Shown here: positions 1-14,130 of the stretch, piece after piece | How positions within the stretch are numbered: position 1 is the stretch's first letter | How the letters are laid out: each line of letters starts with the position of its first letter | Assembly: GCA_973895155.1 (NCBI GenBank) | Contig: OZ316895.1 | Location: forward strand, 11,718,001 to 11,782,000 | Direction of reading: 5' to 3' | DNA from: Marsupella aquatica | Taxonomy: Eukaryota > Marchantiophyta | Length of the DNA: 64,000 nt | Made by a program: the position numbers and the translations under genes | The notes under the pieces: generated by a model | Seen by the model: the letters and a program-made list of their open reading frames with translations, nothing else | Told to the model about the DNA's origin: nothing | Database searches by the model: none

Positions 1-2039
1 CAATGGCCGTGGAGACTTCCTACCAGACTGAAATCTTAATTGTAGACAGACCATGAGAAATGAATGAATACAATTTATTGCATATTATATTATCAAAGAT
101 ATTATTTAGTGGCTTCGCTTGGGCTCTTTGCATGTTGGGGTGTTGCCTGACTGTGTACTTTGTGTCTTGTGGGTGTCCTTGGTCCATGGGATGCACCCAA
201 AATTAATATAAAGTCAAAAATTGAACATCACTAGTGACTTTGGTGAGTAACTAAGATGTTACAGCTATGGTGATAGCTTCGGAAATAATCTTCCCATCCT
301 TGTTTTTGTTCACCCTCATTTTAGTTTTGTCTTTATTTAAAATCAATATCAATTTTGTCTATCCTCAATTAAAGTTTTTTAATTGAGACTTATGATCACT
401 TTTGTCTGAGTGTGTTAAGGGTTACGGTCTAGAGGCTTCACTCTGGACCCTAGGCCCCTTTAGAGTAGACTTTATTTGTGCTTTTATAGTAAAATGGTGG
501 TTTGTGGGAGCAAGAGGTTATATGTTTTCCTCTAAGTTTGTGCACGTTGCTTGAAAGAAAAAGTGACCTTGTACAGTAGATCACAAAAAGGCTCATTGGC
601 AAGATGATGTAGCAGTGGGTGCATGTATCCCACTTGTCGAGTGCAAATAAAGTTTCTGATCTCAAAAATAAAAAATGAAGTAGTAAGAATAGAATTTGAA
701 TTCGAAACATGGAAGAATTTAACAAATGCAAACTTTAATGCATTATTTCCCTGGTTGAGCAAGATGTCAAGAGTTTGTGTAACTTATTCTGTAATCTCTC
801 TATTGTTGGAATAATTAGGTTTAATTGATAGAAATTGATGAATTTAAACTCTGAGTTACTGTGTTTTTTGGCAATTAGAAAAAATATTAGAATCCAGATT
901 TTCAAAATATTTTAACCATTTTGATATGGAGACTGATTTCTCAATGTACACGGGTGTTGAAAGTTAAAAAATGAAATCTAGAGACTCTTTGTTTGTTGGG
1001 TTGGGTCTGAAAGCAATATTTTAGAAACGTTTTGCGCAAGCTTTGTGTGAACTGTGAAACTGTGAGACGAGGTGTTGTAAGTGGCAGAGTAGCCTTGCTG
1101 CTACGATCCACTGAGATTTGGTCTCTGTCCCAACGATTTGTCCTAAAAATATTTAAAAATAAAAAATTAGATTATCAAGGTCAACCTGGATCTTTATAGC
1201 CCTCACGATCCCTTCCCTGGTTCCAGCCTAGCACAACAGGGATTGGCAACATAGATGGGTGCTGATGAAGATACTTTCCATGATCCCTTGATAGAGAAGA
1301 GCATTTACGCTTTGACTTAGTTTAGGCACCCACCTCCTGCCCATAGCCAAAAGAACCAATTCCTAGGACCAGGCCAACACCACAACTAAAGCATACACAA
1401 AGCAATTCTACATGCATGTTGAGGAAATTGGCTTTGGGTGAGTGGTGGATGTATCTTCTGAAGCTTTGACAAGAAAGCCAAAATGGTGATGGGTAGTACA
1501 TAGCCATTGGCCTGCCCCAGCCACGCCATGGACTTGTGCAGGTGTTGGAGGCCATCTTCTAAGATTTGTCTTTTCTAAGACAGTGGCAGCACATACCTGT
1601 CTTTTCATGCTCTTCCATAGTCCTTGTTGACCATGTACTACAATTGTTTTTGGGGTACTAGATGTCACCATGATGCCTTCCCAAACTGAGTGGTGTCATG
1701 TTAGTTTTGGGTGTTTGCCAGCTATAATCCAGAAATGAGGATAGAAGAACAAGGGAAGGGCAAGGAGGGGAAGCAGAGGGGAATGTTCCATGAATAGTCA
1801 AACAAGCTATTTTCCAATAGCCCTTTGTTACTTCGGAGCAATCCTGAAATTAATTTGTACTCAAGAGTGGATGGGCAACAGAGCCTTCCACTGAGGTTTT
1901 GATGCCCTCAACTCTTTAAGGGCTAACGGAATAGAATAGTGCCCAAAAGAAGAGCAGAAAGTCAAACAAGGGCAAAAAAGGGAAGTGGAAGGATATATTT
2001 TTACCTTGTTTTCTTCCCTCTGTTGGGGCTTATGTATAT
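1..2039. other. Intergenic, no gene recognised
   Basis: Only short overlapping open frames on both strands, none with a recognisable domain or plausible exon structure. Positions 424-458 hold one copy of a short dispersed repeat (around 'tctagaggcttcactctgga') that recurs near 59,389 and, inverted, near 63,714. No other feature can be supported. Confidence 0.5.
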
Positions 2040-3135
2040 ACATATCACTGCCACAAAAAACAAGGGTCAAACTGGGAGACAGGATCCCAACACAGGAGAT
2101 CCAATCCCAATAAAGGGGAGAAAACAAAAGAAAAAGCCCAGGAGAACCAAAGTCCCATATAGAGCCCGCCCGCCACCAACCCAACAGGAAACAAAAGCCC
2201 TAGTGAGCAAAGGAGAACCTAAGAGCACAAGGGAGAAAATGGGCTGAGGAGAGTGGCAGGGCAAAACTGGAAAGGCAAAATAATAGGGGCATGAGAGCAA
2301 TAAAAGGGCCAAGGAAGGACAGAGGGAGGGAAGAGAGCAAACAACTAGGGTAAGGTATACATTATTGGATCACTTCCACAAAACAAAATGCTCCAAACTA
2401 GGAGACAAGATCCCAAAAGCACGATATCCTATTTCAATAAGGGGAAAAAACATTAGAAGAACCCCAGAAAACCAAAGCCCCCGCGACAGCAAACTAAAGC
2501 CCTAGTGAGCACATGGGAAGAGAATAAGGGAGAGAGGGGGTGGAAATGGGAAGGCCAAACAACAGGGGCATGAGAGCAAGGGAAGGGCAAAGGAAGGACA
2601 GAGGGAGGGCAGCGACCGGCTAGGGTAGGGTATACATTATTGGGTAGTATACATAACATTGCCATAAAACAAAATTGTGCCAAACTAGGAGATAGGAGAT
2701 CCAATTTCGAAAAGGGGGAGAAAACAATAGGAGAGAACAGGGTATACATTATTGGGTAGTATACATATCATTGCCATAAACCAAAATGCCCCAAACTAGG
2801 CATATCATTAAAACAAAATGTGCCAAACTAGGAGACATGAAATCCAACTTCAAAAAGGGGAAGAAAGCAATATGGAGAGAACCTAGGAGATCCAATTCCA
2901 AAAAGGGGGAGAAAACAATAGAAGAACCCATGAAGACCAAAGTCCCCACAAGAGCAAACTAAAAGCCCTACAGTAATGAGCACAAGGGAGGAAAGGGGAG
3001 GCAAGGGGCGGAAATGGGAAGGCCAAACCACAGGGGCGTGAGACAAGGGAAAGAAAGGCAAAGGAAGGAGAGACCGAGAGAGGGAGGGAGGGAACGGCAA
3101 TGGTAGGGGTAGGGGTAGGGGTAGGGGTAGGGCAT
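2040..3135. repeat. Degenerate tandem repeat array
   Basis: A block of roughly 280-300 bases recurs with divergence. The phrase 'ccaaactaggaga' or a close variant occurs near 2068, 2394, 2682 and 2823, each followed by a purine-rich 'aaggggaga' stretch. The phrase 'gggcatgagagcaa' and the stretch 'aaggaaggacagagggaggg' recur near 2286-2330, 2565-2610 and, more weakly, 3035-3090. Copies differ in length and one is internally deleted. The proline- and leucine-rich minus-strand open frames in this block are by-products of the repeat. Purine strand asymmetry is strong. Confidence 0.75.
3093..3135. repeat. (GGGGTA)n short array
   Basis: About six near-perfect copies of the hexamer GGGGTA at the end of the degenerate array. 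It resembles but does not match the usual plant telomere repeat TTTAGGG. It is probably local slippage in a G-rich tract. Confidence 0.8.
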
Positions 3136-3185
3136 AAGGCCAGGAAAGGGCAGAAGGGCAAGGGAGGAGCAGAAAAAGGGTAATA

Positions 3186-4776
3186 AGGGCGTCGTCGTCG
3201 TCGTCTCGTCCCCTCTCCTCCCCCCTCCTCTCTTCTCCTCTCCTCTGCGCTGGTGCTGTTGCGCGTTCATAAAAGCTTCATACCTGCGCAGACACTCTTT
3301 TCCCCCTTCTCCTCCTGAAAACTTGCTGCCGCTGCTGAAGCTGCTGCTGCCTCTCTGCTGCTCCGCCTCTCAGGGATCCTCCATCCCCGCCTGTACGTAC
3401 TTTGTTGAACAACAACAGCACTTGTGTACCGCCGCGAGTGGGGTCTTCAGGCTTCAGCTTTTAGCCTAGACGACAACAGGTCTGGGGCTGCTGCTGGCTG
3501 TCTGCTCGGAGTGGTGGAGAGGAAAATTGGGGCACTGAAAATTCCGGTTAAGATAAATCGGTGACGAAGAAGGAGGAGAAGGAAGATCGGCGGGGGGCGG
3601 AGAGGAAGGAAGTGGATTGCGGCAGTCTCGGATTGTCTTTGTTTGGGGTGGCGTCCCAGACAGTCAGTCGTCCTGGAGCGGAATAGGGTCGTTCGGTAGA
3701 TTCATATAGACTGAGAGACAGCCGAGCCCTTCTTTCGTTTTGTGTACCGTATGTAGATTTAGTGAGATTTTCATCTCATTGTATAGCAGTGACATTCTAG
3801 AGAGGAGAGGTAGAGATAGATAGGTAGCTAGGTAGGTGCTGTAGAGAGTGAGCCACAGGTAAATAGTGCAAAGGAGAGATAGATAGATGGGCAGGTGGAG
3901 AGAGAGGAGCAGAGTGGAGTGAAGGTTTTGATCGAGGTTTCGAATCTATCGAGAGTTTCGACCTACGTACCGTAGTTTCGTAAATTTCTCAGCGTGGCTG
4001 TGGCCTCAGTTTTTGCTTTCGAGGCTAGAGACCATTGAGGTGTGGTCTCATCTGTCCACTTCTCACCGAATCTTTTCGTCGTTCCTTCAGTTTTTGTCGC
4101 ATTTGTTTTTCTGTTTGTACTGCTTCTTCCGTGCTTTCCTACTACTTTGAGAAGTGTTTCTATGTACTAATCATCATCAGTCAGTTTGCTGCTCATACTC
4201 CCCATGTAACGTACACATCTTCCTGGGGATTTTCCTTTCTGGAAAATTTGGTAGGCAAGTTGTTCCCGACATATTCCTGCTGCTTCCAGCCCACCAGTTC
4301 ACTACTGATCCCCAACTTCCGCACTCACATCCAATTCGTATGCTCAGCTCCATCGGAATGGAGTTGAGGTTTGTTTGGTGCAACTTTTCGTTTTAATCTA
4401 CCTTCTTGTCCACCTGTACTCCGCTGTATTTGTCTGCAGTTGACCGTTGGTCTCGTTTTCCTCTCCGCATGCATTGGGATCTCCTCTCCTCTCCTCTCCT
4501 CTCCTCGGTTGCATCAGTTCTGAATCCTAGATATATTTAAGCAATTCAAAGCCTCTTGATGTCTGAAATTCCTGACATCCGTGCACAATACTTTAGGATA
4601 TCGGTCAGTAATCGTCATCTTCCTCTACCCCACTCGTGAGGCAGAGTGAGATAGTTAGTGAGAGGGATTGCGGCTACTCCTGTCTTAGCATCTTGACCTG
4701 GTCAGGCGCGGGCGGCTTCAGAACCAGAAGGAAGGACGTCGCAAGGACGTTGGAGGAGGAGGAGTAGGAGGAGGAC
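3186..4776 (+). promoter_or_regulatory. Putative promoter and long leader of transportin
   Basis: The strand turns CT-rich just before the transportin start, with a CGT trinucleotide run near 3188, CTG-rich stretches at 3320-3365, GATA/GGTAG-like short repeats at 3810-3900 and a CTCCT pentamer array at about 4482-4506. CT-rich microsatellites are common around plant transcription starts. No coding frame is convincing, so the region most likely holds core promoter and 5' UTR, possibly with an untranslated intron. The exact transcription start cannot be read from sequence. Confidence 0.45.
4482..4506. repeat. (CTCCT)n microsatellite
   Basis: Five pentamer copies about 270 bases upstream of the transportin start codon, within its likely 5' leader. 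Confidence 0.85.
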
Positions 4777-7700
4777 ATGGCTTCATCTGTGTGGCACGCT
4801 GAAGACGCTGGAGTCAAGGAGATTTGTGGGCTGCTTCAGGAGTTTAGACAGCCGAGTGTGGATCAGACCCGCATATGGCAACAACTACAGCGTGCCAGTC
4901 AATTCCCTGACTTCAACAATTATCTTGCCTTCATACTTTGCCGTGCCGAGGTATTTTTCCGGCGCAATTCTCATGTGCGCTTAAACTTTCAGCTTTACCG
5001 ATTTTAGGGTTTCGTCGAAACAACATGTGAATCGTGAGTTTCCCTCTCAGGGGGACGATTAGGTTGTTCTCCCTGCGGACGATGTAAATCATGGCAATCT
5101 GGAAGGATTTGTCCTTGCCGATGTAGGTAGTCTGCCGCGCCTATATTACCTAACAAATTTCTAGACAGCACACTCTGGCACACTCGAACCGTATCAGTTG
5201 GGAATAATTACTTTTACGATTGAATGATCATTTCGAACATGGCTGCATGCGAGCTAATTATTCGCAGCTTTTACAATCGACATCGTAATGCGCTCAAAGT
5301 CTTCATGGTTAGCTGTACACAAACTTATCCTGTTACAGACAGGAACAGTGAGGAGGCCATAATGCTTGATTTTTGTGTCATACTTTATCGCTGGAATGCT
5401 CCTTTTGCGTTGTCCTCCTGTTTCTTTGAAACGCTAGGTCAGTGCGTGCTTTGCCCCTGAATGCTCGGGTATATTGCGCCGGTAGCTTTCATGTTAGCGT
5501 CGTTATTGTCGGATTGGATAGGCAGGCTTGGAGGTGGGAGCTGACAAGAAGATTTCATCGTTACTTCTCAGGGACACTCTGTTGAAGTAAGGCAAGCTGC
5601 TGGCTTGCTGTTGAAGAATAATTTGAAGACCAACTACTCTGCTATTGCTCCTCATTATCAACACTACATCAAGGCTGAATTGCTGCCCTGTCTTGGGGCA
5701 TCTGATAGAAATATCAGGGCTACAGTCGGGACTGTTATTAGTGTCGTTGTGCAACAAGTTCATGTTCAAGGCTGGCCTGAGATTTTTCAGGCAATCGCGC
5801 AGTGTTTGGACAGTAATGACTTCAATCACATGGAGGGTGCCTTGGATGCCCTATCTAAGGTTTGCTCACTACTGCTTCCCGCTGGAATAACTGCGGTCAC
5901 CGAGCACTACAGAGGGATTGAACGAAAAGCAAATGAACGTCTCACGGCAGTGAGTTTGGTCCATAGAGGTTTTGGTGTAAATAAAATGTAGAGCCTCCTG
6001 ATTTAATCCAAAATCAACCTAAGAAGTTTGTAAGCACAACACCAGATGGTTCTTTAGAACGGGTTACTGATTGTTACCTTTCTATATTTAGAACTGTAGT
6101 AATCTTATGCTCTTTAGCTTTGGTGCTTCAAAACATTGAAAGGTGCGCAGGATTGATCTTCACAGATCTCAGGTAGATTCGTGTGTTGTTAGTCAGATGA
6201 AAATAATTTTGGTGTTGCTGTTGTGTCCGTAATTTCCTTTGTTTCTGGTCCTGGCCACGTATCAGATGGTTTCATTGGCAAGAACTATTTGAACCCCCTG
6301 AACTCTTAGGTCCATCCTGGTTGATTTAGTGGGTGTGTAAACATATGAGAACTTGATGGAACTTTGAACATGAATGTATTTATTAATTTGTGATTCTAGA
6401 AAAGACTGGATGGATCGTAACTTCCTTTTTATCGAATAATGAACTGCAGATTTGTGAAGATATGCCGGTGGAACTGGATACTGATGTTCCAGGATTATCA
6501 GATCGACCCATCAATGTATTTTTGCCACGATTGCTACAGGTCTATTACCGTTCCATCGTCGAGGACACTTAATTGACCTGTGATTTGAAATCTAATTTGA
6601 AGGTCAATGAAATTGAATTTGCTAAGGTTATCATTGTACCATAGGATTTAGCTCTAGGACGTTCTGATTATAACGCACTTTTGTGTAAGACTGCAGCTGC
6701 TAGAGACGGGTTAGAACATGGTAGGTACTGAGTGTGACATTGGAATCTGTCGTTAAACTTCACTATGTCGTACTTGGCAGTTCTTCTCGTCACCGCATGT
6801 GTCTCTCCGGAAGTTGGCTCTTGGCACTGTGAACCAATTCATTGTCTCCCTGCCAACTGTAAGTCATCTGTAAATGTTGCAATACTCACGTTTCCTGTTC
6901 GACCTAATTATCGTCTGGCTTGCTTTATTCTCCTAACGATCCTGCTTTCAATTGCAGGCATTATTTGTCAACATGGATAATTTTCTTCAAGGCCTGTTCT
7001 CTTTGGCAGATGACCCTGCTCCTGAAGTTCGGAAACTGGTAATTTCCTTTGTGACCTATCTGTTGATTTTTCGTCACAGGTAGTGAACCTAGTACCAGTG
7101 TTATCAGGGGCTGTAGAATTAGTTTAGAAATCAGGCCATTTGTTAGCATCCGTCAATTCTCTGCCCATATAAATAACTACTGCTGTAGAAACGTTTGACA
7201 TCTTCAATGCCGAGGAATACTTTGAAAGTTTATGCTCATAAATCCATAACTCATTGTGCTGCCTGGCATTGGCAGGTATGTGCCGCCTTAGTAGAGCTGC
7301 TGGAAGTGCAGCCCAATTTTCTCCAGGTATGGATCTGTTATTGGTGTTATCAGATTCAATTCCCGTTGGTTCAAGTACACTTCACTGTGTGAATCATTTG
7401 CTTTCTACCCAAGGATGCTACTGAATTCTTTTGCCAAATGGAGATGCTGACTCCGTGGTTTGCTTCTTCTATGCAGCCCCATATAACGAATGTCATCGAG
7501 TATATGCTGCAGGCGAATCACGACGTTGACGAGGAAGTCGCCTTGGAATCATGTGAATTTTGGTGGGGATTTGGTTCTTGTGCAATATCTATAGAGTCAT
7601 TTGTTGTCGATGGTGTATTGCATGTCAGTCTATCGACAACTTTGCTTGACGAGTTTGCTTTAAAGATGCAACCCATTTCCCCGAACTTGTAATCTGCTGT

Positions 7701-10700
7701 TCATGGTCCGGTTCTTTATTAAGCTACAGTTTAACATCAGAAATGCCAATGTTGACAGGTCTGCGTTCTGTGAGGCGCGTCTCTCGCCTGATCTTTTGAG
7801 GGAATTTCTGCCCAGGTTGATCAATGTAAGTGGCTTGTGACGCGTGTCCTGTCGAGAATTCGTTTTGTCAGAAATCCCATCCGCACGGTGGCGGAATAAT
7901 CATCGCTTCATTGTGAAGCGACAGTGCATTTGTGCAGATCTGCTGGTATTCATGAAGTGTTCTCTATCGCATGAAGTTGAATGGCATGCATAACTCTTCT
8001 ATGCATTGACCAATGTGCTGGGTGCAGGTTCTTTTGTCAAATATGGCCTACGCTGATGATGATGAAGCGTTAGTTGACGCAGATGTAAGCAAACATGGTT
8101 GCTTGTGAGTAGCTTCAGTGTTGAATTTGGTCTGCAGTGAAAGAAGACGTGCTATGTCTGACCTCTCCTATCTTCAGAAGTTTGAGGGTGCAGTTTGTTT
8201 TGGGAAAAAATTGAAGTGGTTGTTGGGATTGTGGGTTCATTGTTACAGGACGATGAAAATGGACCCGACAGGGACCAGGTATGTAAATGGTTTGTCCAAT
8301 AGGATTGACATGTTCCAGTTACGAACTGGCAGTGTTGCTACTACTCTTTAATGTTGGGCCTGAATTGATTGCTAAGCTTATGGCCTTCTTATCGTTGGTA
8401 TCTTGATTGATCTTTTCTTGTTATTTTCCAGGATCTGAAACCTCGTTTCCATCAATCTCGCCTACATGGTACTGACGGAACTAACGAAGAAGATGAGGTT
8501 TGTATTAGAGTTTGAGCTGTCTTCGCATTGAGTTCTTGAAATGGAAAAATATATTCCAAGTTCAGCCTGCTTTGCAGAGCCTTAAGTTGGTACGTTTTTT
8601 CGCAGGAAGATGATGATATAATTAACTCATGGAACTTGCGAAAGTGTAGTGCTGCTGGTTTGGACATCTTGTCAACTGTATTCGGGGATGAGCTCCTTCC
8701 CGTTCTTATGCCTCTTGTTCAGGTGTGCAGTCTGATTTGTGCTTTCAGATTGTTTGTTCGGAGCTGCTGTCTTCAGTGCGTGCCAGCAGTTAGATTTTCA
8801 ATTTTTGAAGGATCTTAAGCTTGTTTTTACTGATCTGAGGGATTACTAATTATATTTGTTATGTTGGGCAGGCGAAGTTGTCTCAAAATACAGATACAGC
8901 CTGGAAGGCAAGAGAGGCTGCTGTGTTGGCCTTGGGGGCCGTTGCTGAGGGTTGCATCAATGGCCTTCTTCCTCATTTGTCCCAGGTTTGGCGCCTGTTC
9001 CCTCCCTCTCCGCTTTGAGGCCGAAGTTACTTATGGTTCCAAGCTGCCTTGGGCAATTACTTCTGGAGTTCTGGAGCTGAAAGTATTACCTACTTCATCT
9101 ACGGTGCAACATTCTATGCTGTTTTTTGGGGGCAAGTCGTTCATGTCGGGTTTGGCTCAAATACGAATACCTGTGGCGTATTCTCTTAATCCTAATAGCT
9201 TGTGGGCATGTGCAGATTGTTGCGTTTCTTGTCCCCTTGCTGGAGGATAAACGTCCGCTTGTACGAAGTATTACATGCTGGACTTTGTCACGCTACAGCA
9301 AGTGGATTGTGCAGGTGATCCTTGGGGACACGTGCATAGTAATTGGGTGCTCTTAAGAGTCTCTGATCGAACAGAAAATATCTCCTTCATATGTTTTCTT
9401 TCACTTTGAGCTATCAGTGGATAGAGAATGCTGTCGATGGTTTTACTTCATGTAAACGAGCAAATATGCGTCTAATCTCGGTGTGATGGCATGATTTACT
9501 CCAGGCTGTTGGACATCCTGATGGGCATGCACAATTTGACAACGTGCTGACAGGGTTACTTCGGCGCATTCTTGACAGCAACAAGCGAGTCCAAGAGGCT
9601 GCTTGTTCTGCATTTGCCACTCTTGAAGAGGTAAAGGCGATTTGTTCCCGTTCATTCTGGAATATGTTCATTCGTCGTTTTGTGATAATATCTCTTTCTT
9701 GTGCCAATCTGGTTCTCTGATATTCAGTGAAATGTCTGTCTTTGATCTTGAACGTGCAGGAGGCTGCAGAAGAATTAGCGCCACGTTTGGAGCTGATATT
9801 GCAGCACCTAATGTTTGCCTTTGGTAAATATCAGGTACGTTCGAGATCTGTCTTACTTGTCGTCAGTGGTTGCGAGAATGAGGGTTTTACCCTTAGCCGG
9901 TCTTGTGTGTCACTTTTTCCAACTATGCTTCTCTACCCCAATCAGCTGAGATTGTATTACTTCAACTAGATTGAGGCATTGTTGCAGTTACTTTTAAACG
10001 CAGATCTTCGTTTTTGTTATATATATATTGCAATGGAAATTTTATCATTAGAAAATTGCTTGATTTGGCCAATTTTTGCGCCGTGGGGAATTTTGTAAAT
10101 TGATGCGATTGCTTCTCTTCTTCTCGCTCCCTCTGATGCAGCGAAGAAATTTAAGGATCCTCTATGACGCCATTGGTACATTGGCAGACGCAGTAGGCTC
10201 AGAACTGAATGAGGTGAGAATGAAGTTTATTTTCTAGGTACACTAACAGTTCTGTTATTACAGTATTGCCCTCAAGTTCTGGAGTGGACATTGTTGCCAA
10301 CATTGCATCATGATTTATGATTTTGGTGCCTGAAAAATCTTGTTCCTGAAAAATTGATGGTCTCGAATCACTTCAACAAGTTTTTGAAATTGAACGAATT
10401 GTGGAAACTTATCTTGGCTGCCTCAAGTTGACTGTCCCAGATTATGACACTCATTCCAATTAACAATAACACGTGTTTTTCAGGTTAAGTATCTGGAGAT
10501 CTTGATGCCACCCTTGATAAACAAATGGCAGCAGTTGCCTGATTCGGACAAAGATTTGTTTCCACTCCTCGAGTGCTTTACGTCAATAGCACAGGTTAGA
10601 AATATGGCATCCTGGACCTTTATTAATGTCCGTTGTTACTTGCCTACTGCTTAAAATCTATACCTTGGTTTACAGTTTTGGGCTGGAGGTACTTTCAGTG

Positions 10701-13700
10701 CCAATCTGATGGCGTGGCAGTATTCTACTTATGGTTTAAACGAGTTGGTTTGGTAGAATCGAATTTAATGTCATCGTGAACATCGTTCTGCTATTCTATT
10801 AGTCGAAGAGACACTGTCAATTCCAAAATCTCTGAGACAGGACTTGAACGCAGAAAGTGAAACACTAAAGGAATGTGTGAAGATACGTGGAAGCAACATT
10901 AGAAATCTACGAAAATGCGACTTTCTTAGAAGAGGAGTGCTTACGTAGACTTAGTATGGAAGCATGATTGTACACTAGGGACATTCGCCAAAGTCCGAAA
11001 GGGAACAAATTCAGTCGCACTTGTGATTCTCTTGGGATAAATAGTGATAATTGAGTTGGGTATGTGGACAGGCGCTCGGTTCAGGATTTTCACACTATGC
11101 CGAACCTGTGTTTGTAAGGTGTATCAATCTTATAAGAACACAAGAGCTTGCAAAGGTGAGCATCTAAGGGTCAATTAAAGTAATATCGAAGCTGTTAGCA
11201 TACAAGGTTTTCTATGAGTAAGATTACATGAACCGGCCAAATTGTTTTCATTGCTCTGCCTGCGTGGCGGATGATGACGTCTTTTGTTCTATTTGGCACT
11301 CCCGGAAACTTTTTGCATATTTTTGGCTGTAAAACGGTACAATGAATGACTCTCAGAGATTTTGTATGTGTTGCGTTATCTAGATCTATCGCGGGGATGA
11401 TAATCCCACAGATTTTCATTCTTTTGTTTCATCCTTGCAGGCTGATCCGGGAAGGGCAGGAGTAGCTTATGATAAAGAGTTCATCGTTTGCTCCTTGGAT
11501 TTGCTGTCTGGCCTTGCTGAGGGTCTCGGTACCAGCATTGAAAGTTTGGTATGACGCGTTTCCTTCGTTTCTTTGTTTCTTTATTGCTATTCGGCAAACA
11601 CACGCACAGTCCTTAGCTACTGGAAGGTTCATTGATCCTGAAAAAACTCCGGTATGTCGAATTCAACCAGGTGTCAAGAAGTGATCTAAGGGATCTTCTT
11701 CTTCAATGCTGTGCGGATGAGGCAGCTGATGTTCGTCAGAGTGCTTTGGCTCTGCTAGGAGACCTTGCGAAGGTGCGGGAATGGGAAACCTTTCTTTGTG
11801 ATGGAAAAATAATAGAGTTTGAGTTTTTTTGATAAGTCTAAGGCATCAAATACCGTGCAGCATGGCAAGTCACTTGTACGCAAATTGTTTTTGTGAAGTA
11901 TTTTGTTGAGAAAGATTATTTTCTGAAGATCGGTCCCAGTTATGTGCGAGAGTGGAGCTTGTCATGGACTCCACTAGTAGTTGTGCTATATGAAGTTGAC
12001 CGGTAGTATCTTTTGACAGGCATGTGCAGTGCATTTGCAACCACATTTGCCGGAATTTCTCAATCTAGCCGCCAAGCAGCTGGTACAGTTTTTCTCTCCT
12101 TCCTTGCCGAAGATTGTATTAAAGTTAAGTGGACGTATAACCCACTACTTGAGATGGACCAACGAAGACTTCAGAACTGTCTAATGACACAATTGTACCG
12201 TCACAGGGATTGGCTTCGAGATTGGAATTTTACTGGTATTTGAGGTTTTACTTCCTCTGTAGGTATATTGTAGGTCTCTAAGTTGCAGCAGTTGTTTGTG
12301 TGTGAGTTCAGCAGGTTGCAGAAGTGAAAGACAATGTGTCGGTAGCGAACAATGCATGCTGGGCCATCGGCGAAGTTGCTGTCAAGGTTGTTATGGTTCA
12401 CTTCTTACCTTCGCAGCTAATGTTTCTTCTGAAAATTGAAGTCTAACTCCTCTTTTGATAATTTGATAGCTTTACTGACTTAAACCTGTCTGTTGTGAGT
12501 GGTTGCAGGTTAGACAAGAAATTGCGCCTGTTGTGATGAATGTAATCACCTGCTTGGTGCCGATCCTAACCAATTCTGAGGTTAGTCAGACTGTTTCCCT
12601 GAGTAACGCATGTTGCGGTTAGGTATTGCTTCACGGTGGTTGTTTGTGCAACATTTGAGGTCAATCACCTCTTCAAATTATTGGCCTCATGTATGGAACA
12701 GGCTATAGATTTATCAGTTTATTCTTGATCGATTCATTTCAGCTGGAGCGGTTGTTTTTGCGACGATACGGTTCTAATTATTTTTAAGTATTGCTTATTG
12801 AAATCAATGGATGTGGTCGCAGGGTCTTAACAAATCATTGTTAGAGAACAGTGCAATCACGTTAGGAAGGCTGGGATGGGTGTGTCCAGAGCTGGTAGCT
12901 CCACATATGGACCACTTTATGCTTGCTTGGTGCCATGCACTCCGCTCGTAAGGGCCAGACTTCTTAACTTTCACTCCTGAGTCATTTAAACCCCAATTGT
13001 CCTTCCTGTATTGGATGACCGCTGAATGCTGCATTTGATACTACTTCACAACTCGTTGGCTTTTGCAAGAAAATTGCGAAGAGGGGTGCTTTCTGACTAG
13101 TGTATTGCACAGTTTGAATCCGTCAAGAGTGGCTTTCAGATGTTCGTTGACAATCACATATATTTGTAGGAGAGAGACCAACCTACTTATTCCTTAGTTT
13201 GCATTAAGAAAACAAAAACTGAAAATGTGCCGTAGGATACGGGACGACGTTGAGAAGGAGGATGCCTTCAGGGGTCTTTGTGCTATGGTAAGGAAACTTT
13301 CACTCCGATGGCATGATTTAATTGGTATATGTGACGGTTGGATCTTTCGAATGCCGAGACTTTGAATTAACGAGCTGCACGACAGAGACGTATATGTAGC
13401 GATGAAGTTCACAATCTTGTACATCTTTAGTTGGGGATTGAGGCAGATGTGGTTATAGAACAAAATAACTTTTATGGATAGCTAAACAACTATGACTGAG
13501 CGATATTTTTGAAGTACCGACATTTTTCGTCGTTGACAATTGTCTTTTTTAATCAGGTACGATTGAATCCTGGTAGTGCCGTGAGCGCCTTTGTGCCGAT
13601 GTGTGAAGCTATTGGTAGCTGGCATGTAAGTTGTGTGTTTTAATTCTGCAATGATCAGGTTTGAAAAATTAGATCTGTCGTAGATGATAATGTTTTCATT

Positions 13701-14130
13701 CGTGGTTAGTGACCAATTATCTTTGGTTGACTGTTGTGTTATCGATGTACTAGTGTTTGGCTGTGGGCCGGCGGTAAGGCGAGAGGCCTCGTTGTCATTC
13801 CTATTGGGTGCTAATGGTTATGAACTGCATGTTCTGTATTTGCGAACAGGAAATACGAAGCTCTGACTTGCGGACTGAAATTGCTGGAGTCCTGCATGGC
13901 TACAAACAGGTGTGATGTCTGTTTGAAATTACCTTTGTGCGTGTCTGGAGCTTAAAACAGTAGAAACACGATCAGCATTTTTTAAGAGTCATGTTCTGAA
14001 AGTCATGACCCTACAGCTAATCGTGGCCTTGCACTCCTTGCAGTTACTATCTGGATCTACTTGGGAACAATGTATGGCTGCTTTGGATCAACCACTGCGG
14101 GAGAAGTTAGTGAAGAAGTATGGAATTTAG
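4777..14130 (+). CDS. TRN1: Transportin-1 (karyopherin beta-2), 29 exons
   Basis: Nuclear import receptor that binds PY-NLS cargo such as RNA-binding proteins and RanGTP. I assembled 29 exons: 4777-4950, 5572-5859, 6450-6539, 6781-6858, 6958-7038, 7276-7326, 7477-7562, 7759-7825, 8028-8084, 8249-8278, 8432-8497, 8606-8722, 8872-8985, 9216-9314, 9505-9630, 9760-9834, 10142-10213, 10484-10594, 11072-11155, 11441-11548, 11671-11772, 12020-12082, 12315-12386, 12509-12580, 12823-12947, 13236-13287, 13557-13625, 13850-13909, 14044-14130. All introns are GT-AG and every junction keeps frame, giving 891 codons, the usual family length. HEAT-repeat phrases include [10 protein letters not shown] near residue 40, [19 protein letters not shown] in exon 2 and [10 protein letters not shown] near the C-terminus. 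The acidic HEAT8 loop (exons 9-12, [12 protein letters not shown] and NEEDEEDDD) is present. The ATG is the first in frame and gives the usual plant N-terminus. Nothing looks broken, so this is a functional housekeeping gene. Confidence 0.97.

Noticed and set aside
3093-3135. Interstitial telomere from GGGGTA repeats
   Set aside because: The unit is not the plant TTTAGGG repeat and there are only about six copies next to other G-rich slippage.
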